Assembly (NCBI RefSeq): GCF_042682545.1
Contig: NZ_JBHUHQ010000021.1
Direction: 5' to 3' (one strand)
DNA length: 64,000 bases
From: Ornithinibacillus salinisoli
Lineage (GTDB): Bacteria; Bacillota; Bacilli; Bacillales; Amphibacillaceae
Below are positions 45,350 to 53,809 of this stretch, piece after piece (the stretch's first letter is position 1; the number at the start of each line of letters is the position of its first letter). The notes below the pieces were generated by a model, which did not search any database, was not told where the DNA came from, and saw nothing but the letters and a program-made list of their open reading frames with translations. The position numbers and the translations under genes were made by a program.

Positions 45350-45686
45350 GGATTAATGGTTTACCAATTTTATTTTCAGATGACATTAATTCTTTAATGC
45401 GATCGTCACTTATCTTAGTTTCTGTTTTAGGGTAAATATCATCTTTGATGTAAATCGTGTCGTTATCTTGTAAATCCTTAAAATCATGAATTACTACATA
45501 TTGTTTTGATTCTAGATTTGCCAATTCTTCCTGCGCTGTGGGTTCGGATGATTGTGTTTCTTCTTTTGGTTCATGTTCTGTATTATCTTGTTGTTCTAAC
45601 AATTTCTTTAATTCATCTTTATTAGCTTTTTCATCAAATTCAACGCCTAATTCATTCAATTTTTCTATAATTTCTGGCTTATTCAT
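45336..45686 (-). CDS. HeH/LEM-like small structural-region protein
   Basis: A 116-residue protein. The N-terminal 30 residues (KPEIIEKLNELGVEFDEKAN) look like a HeH/SAP-type helical domain. An acidic linker and a small C-terminal beta segment (YVVIHDFKDLQDNDTIYIKDD) follow. Such proteins occur after major tail protein genes in Firmicute phages; role unknown. Followed by a terminator-like hairpin. Confidence 0.7.
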   Translation of the reverse strand: MNKPEIIEKLNELGVEFDEKANKDELKKLLEQQDNTEHEPKEETQSSEPTAQEELANLESKQYVVIHDFKDLQDNDTIYIKDDIYPKTETKISDDRIKELMSSENKIGKPLIQEQD

Positions 45687-45688
45687 AC

Positions 45689-46300
45689 TTAAGCTCCTTC
45701 CGGTACAACATCAGGATGTGCGATTCCAAATACTTTTGTAAATAACGCATCTCTATTTGTTGTATCACCCTTAGCGTCTTCAGCAAAAATAACAGATTTA
45801 TGTTTACTAAACCCATCTACTTTACGGTCCATAAATTGTGCTGCAATCTCTTCGTTTGAAAACTCGGTAGTTTGACCTTTAGTTGCACCAGTAACGTTTG
45901 GACGTGTGAACATTCCCTTTGGAAGTCCAACATATTCACGGGAACCATCTTCATATGTTTTGGCAAAAATAACTGCAACATATGGAGGGTTGTCTTCATT
46001 ACCAGCTGCAGTCAAACCTTCGACAGTTTCCCAACCTAATAATTTCTGCTTATCCTCAATCGGAATCTTATGGAATTGCGATGTTACGGAAACATTTCCA
46101 CTTGAAACAGCCATTTCAGCAGTTGTATTGTCACCATGAGCACGAACAATCTCTTGTGGCATATCAACGGTAATATTCTGCAAAAATTTTACTCGTTCTA
46201 TTTCCGTAGCAGTAGTCCCATCCCCAATTATTCCGTAATAGAATTCTTCTACTCCTGTGGAAGCTCTATAATTCTTTTCTTCTCCTGCCAAATTAATCAC
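45689..46300 (-). CDS. major tail protein (phi13 type)
   Basis: A 203-residue tail-tube protein. Segments GVEEFYYGIIGDGTTATEIERVK and FSNEEIAAQFMDRKVDGF... match the phi13/TP901-1-like major tail protein family. It polymerises in hexameric rings around the tape measure. Placed after the tail terminator and before the chaperone, as expected. Confidence 0.9.
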   Translation of the reverse strand: MINLAGEEKNYRASTGVEEFYYGIIGDGTTATEIERVKFLQNITVDMPQEIVRAHGDNTTAEMAVSSGNVSVTSQFHKIPIEDKQKLLGWETVEGLTAAGNEDNPPYVAVIFAKTYEDGSREYVGLPKGMFTRPNVTGATKGQTTEFSNEEIAAQFMDRKVDGFSKHKSVIFAEDAKGDTTNRDALFTKVFGIAHPDVVPEGA

Positions 46301-46303
46301 TCC

Positions 46304-46687
46304 TTATAAATTTTCAAAATCATGACGATGTAATTTTCCACGGTACCTTCTAGCATCACGGAAAACACCTTCATCATATTCTTTTGGTCCTGCATTTTGT
46401 TTAAATCCAAATCGTTCCCACATAACAACTCTTACCTTATCAGCAACGGCATCTGTTAACTTTCGATTTTTAGTCCATACATCAATCTGAACTAAGTAAT
46501 CTAATGTGGTCCATTTATTGTCTGCAAAGTCATCTGGAGAAGGTGGGTCAATCGGATCTATTACTATATGTGGATTAACTACATCACCAGTTGCTGGATA
46601 TTCGTAGAACTTAATTCTCCCAAATGCTTGTTCATAGATATATTCATCAGCAATCAGCCCATTATATATTTCGTCTAATATATCCAT
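46304..46687 (-). CDS. tail terminator-like protein
   Basis: A 127-residue protein with the DYLVQIDVWTKNR segment common in DUF806/DUF3168-like tail completion proteins. Its place between the gp10-like protein and the major tail protein fits a tail terminator, which caps the tube and joins it to the head. Family assignment is by position and pattern. Confidence 0.75.
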   Translation of the reverse strand: MDILDEIYNGLIADEYIYEQAFGRIKFYEYPATGDVVNPHIVIDPIDPPSPDDFADNKWTTLDYLVQIDVWTKNRKLTDAVADKVRVVMWERFGFKQNAGPKEYDEGVFRDARRYRGKLHRHDFENL

Positions 46688-47082
46688 TACAAACCACTCT
46701 CCAATGCTTTGCGTACAGCAGCACGATATGCTCTTTCACTATTCTTCATAGCTCTAGCAACTGCTCCTTTGCCTCTCGGATTAGGGTTCTGTACGGTACC
46801 CCACTCATTCAAATGAATAATACGATAACGACCATGTGGTCCTCTCCAATGTATTTTGATCACTCGATTACCTGCTTTATCCCATATAGGACCGTGTATA
46901 GTTATCTCTTCGATACTATATCCTTGGTCTTTAAACAATTCGAATTGCATTTTTAATTCATCGACAAATTCTTTAGCTGCATCCGTCAGGGCTTTGTCGC
47001 TAATACGTTGCATTTTCTCCTTACCAAATCTTCTTTCCAATTCAGCAACAAGTTGATCAATACCTCTAATTTCGACACTCAT
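46687..47082 (-). CDS. HK97 gp10-like tail/neck protein
   Basis: A 131-residue protein. It begins with the usual MSVEIRGIDQLVAELERRF helix, has a central beta part and ends with NSERAYRAAVRKALESGL. This is the pattern of the HK97 gp10 family at the head-tail junction. It overlaps its neighbour genes by one base on each side, typical of coupled phage genes. Confidence 0.85.
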   Translation of the reverse strand: MSVEIRGIDQLVAELERRFGKEKMQRISDKALTDAAKEFVDELKMQFELFKDQGYSIEEITIHGPIWDKAGNRVIKIHWRGPHGRYRIIHLNEWGTVQNPNPRGKGAVARAMKNSERAYRAAVRKALESGL

Positions 47083-47447
47083 TAAACCAACCTCGCCATG
47101 ACATTAATAAAACGATTGTTTTGAGGGTCTGGCTGAACATGTTTTACGTTATATCGATTGTTTTTGTACTTTGGATGTTCGATCGATATATAATGTTTAT
47201 CTGTTGGTGTGTAGTCCTTCAAAGGATCCCTTATGGTTATAGTAATATCTGATAAGGTTCCGTTTGATTTAGCCAACTCTACATCTTTCATCCACACTTC
47301 ATCAATCTTTCCCATGCAATCATACAAAGTACGTTTCTCTTTTTCGCCAGGTTCAGGTCCCTGGTTAGGTGCGTATTCATAAAAGAATATTGGAGTACGT
47401 AATTCTCCTGCATGGACTCTCGGTGGCTTATATTCAAACTTCCTCAT
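47082..47447 (-). CDS. head-tail adaptor / head closure protein
   Basis: About 121 residues, beta-rich, beginning MRKFEYKPPRVHAGELRTPI and containing VWMKDVELA and RYNVKHVQPD. This matches SPP1 gp16/HK97 gp7-type head-closure proteins. The ATG at 47447 follows AGGAGG with 9 bases; the longer start at 47468 is inside the previous gene without a site. It overlaps that gene by 14 bases. Confidence 0.8.
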   Translation of the reverse strand: MRKFEYKPPRVHAGELRTPIFFYEYAPNQGPEPGEKEKRTLYDCMGKIDEVWMKDVELAKSNGTLSDITITIRDPLKDYTPTDKHYISIEHPKYKNNRYNVKHVQPDPQNNRFINVMARLV

Positions 47448-47739
47448 CAGCTTCAGCCTCCTGCGCAAAGACCATATCTAAACCTAAACCGACGATATCA
47501 CTTAGAAAGTTATCATCAAAATACTCAACCGCATCGTTATAAGCATATCGTGCACGTTCCAGTACAAGTTCTTTAGCCCGGATATCGAGATTGGTTTCAC
47601 CGGTGAGGTCGAATTCCCCACATTTGTCCTCCACAAATGCAACAGAAAAGGACAACAACCGTTTTAGATTGCTGTCCTCACTTGAATGAGATATATGCAT
47701 TCGTTCTTTAAATTCTTTTACTAGTTCATCAGTGACCAA
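47434..47739 (-). CDS. head-tail connector (HK97 gp6-like)
   Basis: A 101-residue helical protein with the gp6-like pattern FSVAFVEDKCGEFD ... ARELVLERARYAYNDA. It forms the ring under the portal. Starts at TTG (47739) behind GGAGGTGAT. First gene after the major capsid gene. Confidence 0.82.
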   Translation of the reverse strand: MVTDELVKEFKERMHISHSSEDSNLKRLLSFSVAFVEDKCGEFDLTGETNLDIRAKELVLERARYAYNDAVEYFDDNFLSDIVGLGLDMVFAQEAEADEEV

Positions 47740-47755
47740 CTAGATCACCTCCAAT

Positions 47756-48907
47756 TTATGCGCCTGCAGGTTCTTCTTCATTTACTAGGTTCAAGTCATA
47801 AACTTGTGAAGCATACTTATCTTTTGGTTTACCTGTAGCATATTGTTTTGAGATAAACAACGTTGCATCTTCAAGAGCCATTGTCTCTTCATACTTTTTA
47901 ATAGGGTCACTTCCACCTGTCGCAGCTAAGTATTCTCCTTTGACAAAGAATAATACTTTACCTTCTGGCACAAATACTGATTCAGTCATTATTGGATTAA
48001 AAGGTAGGTTAGTTACATAAACTCCATTAGCATTTTGAGTTGTTGCATTTGCTTGGATGTCAAAAGTATCAAACGGATTTGTAACCATAACCACTTTTCC
48101 AGCAACCTTTTTAGGTCGGTCTGCATCTTGCCCTTTACCATCTAATTTTTTTGCAAGAAGTTTCACAACATCTCTTAATTCATTAATGGTTTTACGTCCT
48201 GGTTCAAATGTTAATGTACCTGCAGCTTCTTTATCAGGATATACACCATCAACAACACTTCCACTTGGGTCTTTTAATAGACCAATTGGCATGTCCTTCC
48301 CTGTTCCAGCAATAAATCCGCGTTCGAGACCAGCTGCCATTGCTTCTTTAATAATGGTGCGAACATACCGTTCTACCCAAGCTGGTCCTAATTTCAACAT
48401 GTCATTCGCAAGTGGAATAAATGCTGTTAATTTAAGTTGAGTAATAGATTCTTTACGGAATGCAGCATTTAATTGCCCTTTAATATCACCAAATAATGGC
48501 CCCCATACTGCGGCACCCTCTGGATCGGAATAAATATATTCAGTTACTGCTCCAAGAGTTTGTAAACCCAGATGTTGCATTAACGGATGCTCTTCTTTTA
48601 GTTCTTCAAAAACACGTTCTTGTGTGGTTTTTGGTAGAGTTTCTGTTTCCTTAAATCCACCCTCTTCAACAACAGCATTAAAGAATTTGTATTCTTCACT
48701 TGTTAACACGTTTTGACCTCTGGCTTGTAAAACTGAGTTGTCGGCCATACGTGTATTCACTTCATTCAAGATATCTTTTTGCACATCAGAAGCAAGTGCA
48801 TTTAGCATATTGTTAAGTGCTTCCGCTTGTTCTTCGGGAGTCCCCTCCTGTGTTACTTTTGCAAACGCTGATTTTTGTTCTTCAAAATTTGTAAATTTAA
48901 TTGGCAT
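47756..48907 (-). CDS. HK97-type major capsid protein
   Basis: A 383-residue capsid protein. A helical N-terminal delta region (about 1-90, EEQKSAFAKVTQEGTPEEQA) is probably removed or acts as scaffold. The HK97 fold follows, with the segment PLANDMLKLGPAWVERYVR and GTGKDMPIGLL. The ATG at 48907 has GGAG with good spacing; an ATG at 48913 abuts the site. Preceded by its protease, as usual. Confidence 0.93.
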   Translation of the reverse strand: MPIKFTNFEEQKSAFAKVTQEGTPEEQAEALNNMLNALASDVQKDILNEVNTRMADNSVLQARGQNVLTSEEYKFFNAVVEEGGFKETETLPKTTQERVFEELKEEHPLMQHLGLQTLGAVTEYIYSDPEGAAVWGPLFGDIKGQLNAAFRKESITQLKLTAFIPLANDMLKLGPAWVERYVRTIIKEAMAAGLERGFIAGTGKDMPIGLLKDPSGSVVDGVYPDKEAAGTLTFEPGRKTINELRDVVKLLAKKLDGKGQDADRPKKVAGKVVMVTNPFDTFDIQANATTQNANGVYVTNLPFNPIMTESVFVPEGKVLFFVKGEYLAATGGSDPIKKYEETMALEDATLFISKQYATGKPKDKYASQVYDLNLVNEEEPAGA

Positions 48908-48919
48908 TGTCATTCTCCT

Positions 48920-49645
48920 TTATTTCAAATTTAAAAAGAGCTCTGATAGATTCTGCTTTGGTTCAGCAGGTTCAGACTCTTTTGGTTTTGGGTTATTTGG
49001 TTTTGTTTGAGCTGCATATTTCGAAACTAGACTTTCTTTGATATTTTCAGGTTCGTCTTGTTCCTCTTCCAGTTCTTCAAGTTCAATTTCATCTTCTACC
49101 TTGTCAGCAAATCCTAATGCAACTGCTTCATCTGCATTCAACCATGTTTCTTCTTTTAGTAACTCTTCAAGTTCTTCATCACTACCGACAAAGCGCTTTC
49201 GATAAGAAGCTGTTACTGCTTTATCCACTTTACGCAAATCCTTCGCAGTTTTTTCAAACAATTCAGCATTACCATATTCAAAAGTACTTGCTTGATGAAT
49301 CATCATCATTGTATTGCTAGGCATAATAATTTCATCACCCGCCATTGCAATAATAGATGCAGCACTTGCTGCCCAACCATCAATGTGCACAATTATTTTT
49401 GCTTTATGGTTTTTTAAAATATTTCCAATTGCAATCCCATCAAAAGCAGAACCACCGCCACTATTGATATGCACATGAATTTCTTCCACATCTGCATTTT
49501 CAATTTGTTGTAGGATATTCTCTGCACTGTTTCTCCAACCGCCGATAAAACCATAGATTGATAGCTTTAAAACGCCTTCTGCTTGGTTCCTAATGTCAAA
49601 AACTTGTTTAATGTTTAGGACTTTATTTAAGTCAAATGTCTTCAC
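48920..49645 (-). CDS. ClpP-like head maturation protease
   Basis: A 241-residue S14/ClpP-type prohead protease. The oxyanion loop is INSGGGSAFDG, the catalytic Ser lies in GWAASAASIIAMAG, and the His is in MMMIHQAS. A long acidic Glu-rich tail (about 185-230) follows the domain. It processes the capsid during prohead maturation. Starts at GTG (49645), which overlaps the portal stop, behind GGAGGTGA. Confidence 0.93.
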   Translation of the reverse strand: MKTFDLNKVLNIKQVFDIRNQAEGVLKLSIYGFIGGWRNSAENILQQIENADVEEIHVHINSGGGSAFDGIAIGNILKNHKAKIIVHIDGWAASAASIIAMAGDEIIMPSNTMMMIHQASTFEYGNAELFEKTAKDLRKVDKAVTASYRKRFVGSDEELEELLKEETWLNADEAVALGFADKVEDEIELEELEEEQDEPENIKESLVSKYAAQTKPNNPKPKESEPAEPKQNLSELFLNLK

Positions 49646-50772
49646 TAATTCTCACCTCCTTCTAATGAATCCTCAGTGTAGTTCTTGGTAATAAAGTATT
49701 TCTCAAGAATTGGATCATCAACTTCATCCCATCCTAACTTATCTCTTAATTCATTACCATTAGCCACACCAGCTGCACGTAATTTATCAACTGCTGCTGC
49801 AACATCGAAAATATCACGATAAGACACACGCTTAATTTCCATTTTCTTGCCTTTGAAATAATCAGTTCTAGTAAATAACTGACCATTTAATTCATCGCCA
49901 ATCTTTTTGATAAATGGATCCACTCCAAATAACATAAAGTTACGTGTAGGTTTCTCAATATCAGCATTTTCTCCTAAAACAAGTGGAATTGGTATATTCA
50001 ACGCTCTAGCAACTTGCTTTAAAAAAGCGTCCGAAATTTTCTCTATCTCATCTACAGGGTGACCTTTTACATCTTTGCTGTGTTCTTGGTACTTATAGCC
50101 TTTTTGTTGCGGAACAACTGCTATATCTTTGTTAGTAAAAGCCTTGTAAACCCTATCGATAAAGTTTTGAACCTTAGCTGTTTTCTCCTTATCGGTGCCT
50201 GTTAAACCTTCTACATCAACTGTTCCACGAATTTGGCTCTTACGCTTTTGAGCATTAATAACTCGTCCAAACAACTCTCCATAATCAGCATAAAGTCCGT
50301 CTATAATAGGAGTTAGTTTTTCATTGTTGTATTCTAGGTATAGAACATCTTCTCGCTTGAATGTTCGTTGATACGTATGGTTCTTAATCGTTACATCCTT
50401 AAAAGTATCACCGTAAAGTGCATATTCGACTTTGGTAAATGTATCAGCAACTAGTAAATCTTGTGTGTCTGACTGGATTATTAAACACTCGTTATCATAA
50501 ATAAGTTTGTAAATAACTTTCTCCCAAAACGTAGATGCGGATTGATTTTGATTTGGCTTTACATTCAACCGGTAATAGAGTTCATTTTTAATAGATTTTT
50601 TTCCATCTTTCACTCGAAACTCAGACATACTAATCGTTCGTGCAAGTAAATTAATGCACGTTTGTATGGCTATCTTTTTCATGTGAATTCGATTTGATGT
50701 ATCTTCTAACAAACCTAAGTCAAGCATATATTCCAATTCACTATGTTTTTTAAATACATCTAGGATCCCTAT
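49645..50772 (-). CDS. HK97-type portal protein with an unusual start codon
   Basis: About 375 residues of HK97-family portal, the DNA channel at the capsid vertex. The C-terminal half has IPIPLVLGEN and the usual basic/acidic pattern. The reading from a proper ribosome site is GGGAGGTGAT, 5 bases, then ATA at 50772, giving (M)GILDVFKKHSELEYML, the expected portal N terminus. The first ordinary start in frame is a TTG at 50736 without a site. So it either uses ATA or has lost its ATG. Confidence 0.85.
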   Translation of the reverse strand: MGILDVFKKHSELEYMLDLGLLEDTSNRIHMKKIAIQTCINLLARTISMSEFRVKDGKKSIKNELYYRLNVKPNQNQSASTFWEKVIYKLIYDNECLIIQSDTQDLLVADTFTKVEYALYGDTFKDVTIKNHTYQRTFKREDVLYLEYNNEKLTPIIDGLYADYGELFGRVINAQKRKSQIRGTVDVEGLTGTDKEKTAKVQNFIDRVYKAFTNKDIAVVPQQKGYKYQEHSKDVKGHPVDEIEKISDAFLKQVARALNIPIPLVLGENADIEKPTRNFMLFGVDPFIKKIGDELNGQLFTRTDYFKGKKMEIKRVSYRDIFDVAAAVDKLRAAGVANGNELRDKLGWDEVDDPILEKYFITKNYTEDSLEGGEN

Positions 50773-50786
50773 TTTTCATCACCTCC

Positions 50787-52430
50787 CTAAAAATCAATCG
50801 CATCTAAGAAGAAGTCCTCTTCTTCAGTCAGAAAGTTATCTGCCTGCCATAACGCATATACGAATGCTGTGAATCCATCTGTTTTCCTTCTAACTTCATC
50901 CTTCTTTAAAAAGTCTTTATTACCATCAGCCTTAACTTTTACAGCAATGTTATTGGTATTCCACCTCATCAATGGATTGTCTCCAAAGATGATTTTATGC
51001 TGTGCAAAGAGCATCTCCACTCTTGGTGCAAGTTTTGCGTAAATGGCCCGCGGATTACGTATATACAAAACTGTAAACCCTTCTGCTTCTAATGCAGTTT
51101 TTACAATATCTAGCCTGAATGTATCTCCGACAATTATATTCAAGCCGTATTTCTCACGCATCTCGCAGAAATAATTTACCATGTGCTGTATGTTGATTGC
51201 TGGTTCATCCAGTAAAGTTAGCAATCCTTGCTCTTCCCATTCATCTATTGGTGGCTTTAGGTTTGCTTCTTTCACAAAATCACGTCTTGCAAATTGGTGA
51301 CTATCCCAAATATAATTCTCCCCATCTTTAAACAATACGCCACAAGCTGTGAAGTCTTTTATAAAAGAAAAGTCTATAGCCCCTATACAGGTTTGGTGTT
51401 GCAGATTCTCATAAGGTATAGGTTTGTTCGTGGCCATAATGTCATCCCAAGAAGCTATCCTAGTTGTAGTGTCCTCTTGTGGAAGATTCATTCTTTTAGC
51501 CATGAACTCTGAACGTCCAGAAGGATCGTCTTCCAAGTCTAAATATTCGTCCATCACTGTATCAAACAGTTCTTCTGCATATGGACTTCTTGGCTGGCTA
51601 AACATTGGATTAGCTTTTTCCCATAAGTCTGGGTTTTCCACTTCATCCTTGTTATCCATCTTGCAGATAAAAACAAAGCGGTTTTGTCGCTTGCTTCCAC
51701 CCTTCAATACTTCTAGGCATTGTTCGATAAATTTATCAAAAAAACCACCACGGACATGACCGTTGGTGGATATGAATATACGCCTTCTATGTTTTACTTT
51801 TCCTAAACCTGAGCTAAGTGTATTAATCAGTTTCATTTGTTCGTAAATATGCCATTCATCAAAAATCAAGCAACCAGGGCGTCCGCCATCCTTTGTGTCA
51901 GCATTTGATGTCCGAAAGCGAAACTCAGCTAAAGAAGATTTCCCAGTGATTTTAGTCTTAGTCCAGGAGAAAAACTTTTTCATGAAGTTCTTATTTTTTT
52001 CTTTCATGTTGTAAACTTCTTTTATCGACGTCTCCGCTTGCTCTTCACTGTTGGCTACCACATCAACGTTGTATCCTTCAATGCCATGAGCTGGACTAAT
52101 GAAATAATCACCTAATCCAGAAATAAGACCGTTCTTCCCATTACCACGGGCTATGACAATCACAATGTCTTTGTAAAATAGTTTATCGCGCTTCTTATAT
52201 TTAAGGAATATGAAAGGAATGATAAACTTTTGAAATGGTTCCAGTTTGAAATACCACTTTTCAATATAGTTAATACATTGCTCAATTTGCTCTTCATCAA
52301 AATATATATCGCTTCTAGGCAGCACTTCAGATTCCAATTGCTTAATTAAGTCTATACGCTCTTGATTGAAAATGATTTTACCTGTTCGCCACTGTTTAAT
52401 ATATTCATCTACATACTTTTGCTGGATCAG
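50787..52430 (-). CDS. terminase large subunit
   Basis: About 547 residues, packaging motor and nuclease. The ATPase has the deviant Walker A VIARGNGKNG and Walker B CLIFDEWH. The nuclease carries Asp residues in GAIDFSFIKDF, IIVGDTF and KTDGFTAF. Reading back from the TTG at 52337 the frame stays open and gives QQKYVDEYIKQWRTGKIIF, a normal terminase N terminus, up to a CTG at 52430 that overlaps the small-subunit stop as CTGA. I take CTG with translational coupling as the start. Confidence 0.88.
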   Translation of the reverse strand: MIQQKYVDEYIKQWRTGKIIFNQERIDLIKQLESEVLPRSDIYFDEEQIEQCINYIEKWYFKLEPFQKFIIPFIFLKYKKRDKLFYKDIVIVIARGNGKNGLISGLGDYFISPAHGIEGYNVDVVANSEEQAETSIKEVYNMKEKNKNFMKKFFSWTKTKITGKSSLAEFRFRTSNADTKDGGRPGCLIFDEWHIYEQMKLINTLSSGLGKVKHRRRIFISTNGHVRGGFFDKFIEQCLEVLKGGSKRQNRFVFICKMDNKDEVENPDLWEKANPMFSQPRSPYAEELFDTVMDEYLDLEDDPSGRSEFMAKRMNLPQEDTTTRIASWDDIMATNKPIPYENLQHQTCIGAIDFSFIKDFTACGVLFKDGENYIWDSHQFARRDFVKEANLKPPIDEWEEQGLLTLLDEPAINIQHMVNYFCEMREKYGLNIIVGDTFRLDIVKTALEAEGFTVLYIRNPRAIYAKLAPRVEMLFAQHKIIFGDNPLMRWNTNNIAVKVKADGNKDFLKKDEVRRKTDGFTAFVYALWQADNFLTEEEDFFLDAIDF

Positions 52431-52765
52431 TATAAGTCACTGACTTCTGGTTCGTCATTATCCTTCTTGTCCTTATCTAGATCAGGGGGATTGATCATTT
52501 CAAATTTGATAGATTTTTCAAGAGAAATTAATGTTTTTGTGAGACTATTTAAGTCTTTAATCGCTGGGTTTGCTTTCATAAACTCTTGGCTACCATTTAC
52601 TGTTTTAGTCAGCACACCATTTTTGTTTATCTCAGTTTGAAGTTTTCTCGTTTGCTTCACAAGAGCGACATACCGCTTTACTTTATCAACTTCGATTAAA
52701 TCTCTTGTATCAATGCGAAGCAATAACTGTTTTTCCAAATCAGTGATTTTGACAGCTCTACTCAC
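52427..52765 (-). CDS. terminase small subunit (P27 family)
   Basis: A 112-residue P27-type small terminase that recognises the packaging site. The helical N terminus (KITDLEKQLLLRIDTRDLIEVDKVKRY) and the ending EVSDLY fit the family. Starts at GTG (52765) behind GGGGGGTG. Directly next to the C-tract region proposed as cos. Confidence 0.82.
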   Translation of the reverse strand: MSRAVKITDLEKQLLLRIDTRDLIEVDKVKRYVALVKQTRKLQTEINKNGVLTKTVNGSQEFMKANPAIKDLNSLTKTLISLEKSIKFEMINPPDLDKDKKDNDEPEVSDLY

Positions 52766-52770
52766 AAAAA

Positions 52771-52893
52771 CACCCCCCCTCTATTTTTTATCCCCCCTAA
52801 TACGAGTGTGGATTTTCAAATATTTTTAGACAGTAGACTCCCCCCTTACCGGTGCCCCCGGTGATAAAATCGCGAAACTTTTTAGGTGGGGGG
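52771..52893. other. candidate cos (packaging) site
   Basis: Non-coding stretch between the small terminase and a small gene. It has five C or G tracts (at about 52773-52779, 52792-52797, 52840-52845, 52855-52859, 52887-52893) and the inverted repeat ACCGG-TGCCC-CCGGT (52848-52862). It is far richer in GC than the prophage around it and lies between HNH and terminase genes, where HK97-type cos phages keep cos. The exact cut cannot be read from sequence. Confidence 0.5.
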
Positions 52894-53070
52894 TTATTTA
52901 TTTTCTTCCTGTACTTTATATCCAAGCTTTACTGTAGCTTCAAGTAATAACTTGTTCAGTGCATTAAATTCTTTCATGGTTAAATGGCCATTCTCTACTT
53001 TTGATTCTCTCTCCAACAGACCTTCTAATGTCTCGCAAGCTTCTTGGACATCCAATTCTTTCACCACCAT
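52894..53070 (-). CDS. small phage protein between HNH and terminase
   Basis: A 58-residue acidic, helical protein: MVVKELDVQEACETLEGLLE at the start, TMKEFNALNKLLLEATVKLGY later. It is not recognised. It overlaps the HNH gene end by 10 bases; GTG codons at 53067 and 53064 are alternative starts. Short open frames in this place are common in cos phages. Confidence 0.6.
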   Translation of the reverse strand: MVVKELDVQEACETLEGLLERESKVENGHLTMKEFNALNKLLLEATVKLGYKVQEENK

Positions 53071-53420
53071 TCATCATCCCATTTCGGTTTCTTTCTCCAC
53101 TTAGAGTAATCAACATACCTACCATGCTTTTTGTTGTGACAGTTCACGCACTTTGTTTCTAGATTATCTTTATCAAGTGCAAGCTCAGGATAATCTTCTA
53201 TTTCCTTAATGTGGTCCACAACAAGCATGATCTTCTTACGCTTAGCACTTTCACTGTATTCATTAGTATCAATAGTCACTCGTCCTAATCGTTTACATTC
53301 CTGACATTCATAGTTGTCACGTTTCTTAATATGTTCACGCATTTGTTTCCATGGACCACCATCATAAAATTTACGCTTTTGTTCTCTTGTTTTGTATTCA
53401 GCGATATAGATCACCACCAA
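53061..53420 (-). CDS. HNH endonuclease
   Basis: A 119-residue HNH nuclease. Zinc cysteines are in CQEC and CVNC, and the HNH core is VDHIKEIEDYPELALDKDNLETKCVNC... as separate segments: Asp-His, Asn and the final His in CHNKKHGR. HNH proteins beside terminase are needed for cos cleavage in HK97-type phages (family knowledge). The start is uncertain among TTG 53420, GTG 53417 and GTG 53414. A terminator lies just upstream, so it may need its own promoter or readthrough. Confidence 0.88.
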   Translation of the reverse strand: MVVIYIAEYKTREQKRKFYDGGPWKQMREHIKKRDNYECQECKRLGRVTIDTNEYSESAKRKKIMLVVDHIKEIEDYPELALDKDNLETKCVNCHNKKHGRYVDYSKWRKKPKWDDEWW

Positions 53421-53421
53421 A

Positions 53422-53452
53422 ATAAAAAGACACCTCTGTTTGAGATGCCTTA
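53422..53452 (-). terminator. terminator after the 53457 gene
   Basis: Minus-strand GGCATCTC-AAACA-GAGGTGTC (arms 53442-53449 and 53429-53436) followed by TTTTTATTTT. Nearly the same sequence as the PIN-gene terminator. Confidence 0.75.
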
Positions 53453-53456
53453 ACGA

Positions 53457-53756
53457 TTAATACTTTTTATATTCATTTGTTACAAATTCCATCAATTCGT
53501 TATATACTTCTCCGTCATACCATTCATACGGAACAATATCTGCAATCCCCTCAATAGAATCCTGTCGTACATCATTAACGGAAATCTGAACAATGTCTTT
53601 CTTTCCCAAAGCTTTATTTTTGTTGACGTATTCTTTCCCAGAAAACTTTTCTTTTACAGTGTCAAAAAAAGTGTTCCTAGCTTGTGGTGTTTCAAATTCC
53701 CAAGAAGTCTGTCTCTTATTATACAAAATACTAAATTCATAAATTAAATTACTCAA
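53457..53756 (-). CDS. unknown 99-residue protein in a sigma-H-type cassette
   Basis: Begins MSNLIYEFSILYNKRQTSWEF; soluble, with a central basic part and an acidic end. I recognise no family. TTG at 53756 is the likely start, as AAGGAGGTGA lies just before it; the GTG at 53765 is inside that site. It is flanked by a sigma-H-type element and by a terminator, the same arrangement as the PIN gene 18 kb away. It may therefore be an accessory gene rather than part of the packaging module. Confidence 0.65.
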   Translation of the reverse strand: MSNLIYEFSILYNKRQTSWEFETPQARNTFFDTVKEKFSGKEYVNKNKALGKKDIVQISVNDVRQDSIEGIADIVPYEWYDGEVYNELMEFVTNEYKKY

Positions 53757-53780
53757 TAGATTCACCTCCTTCTATCTACT

Positions 53781-53809
53781 TAATTCGACAAAAGGAAGGG
53801 TTTTCCTCT
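53781..53809 (-). promoter_or_regulatory. sigma-H-type promoter element of the 53457 gene
   Basis: Minus strand AGAGGAAAA (53801-53809), 11 bases, GTCGAATTA (53781-53789), ending 24 bases before the TTG. A full match to RnAGGAwWW-N11-RnnGAATWW. Its upstream half overlaps the stop of the next gene. Confidence 0.65.

Noticed and set aside
49645..50736. Portal as a 363-residue protein starting at TTG 50736
   Set aside because: No ribosome site is near this TTG, and the portal N-terminal residues are encoded upstream after a strong site.
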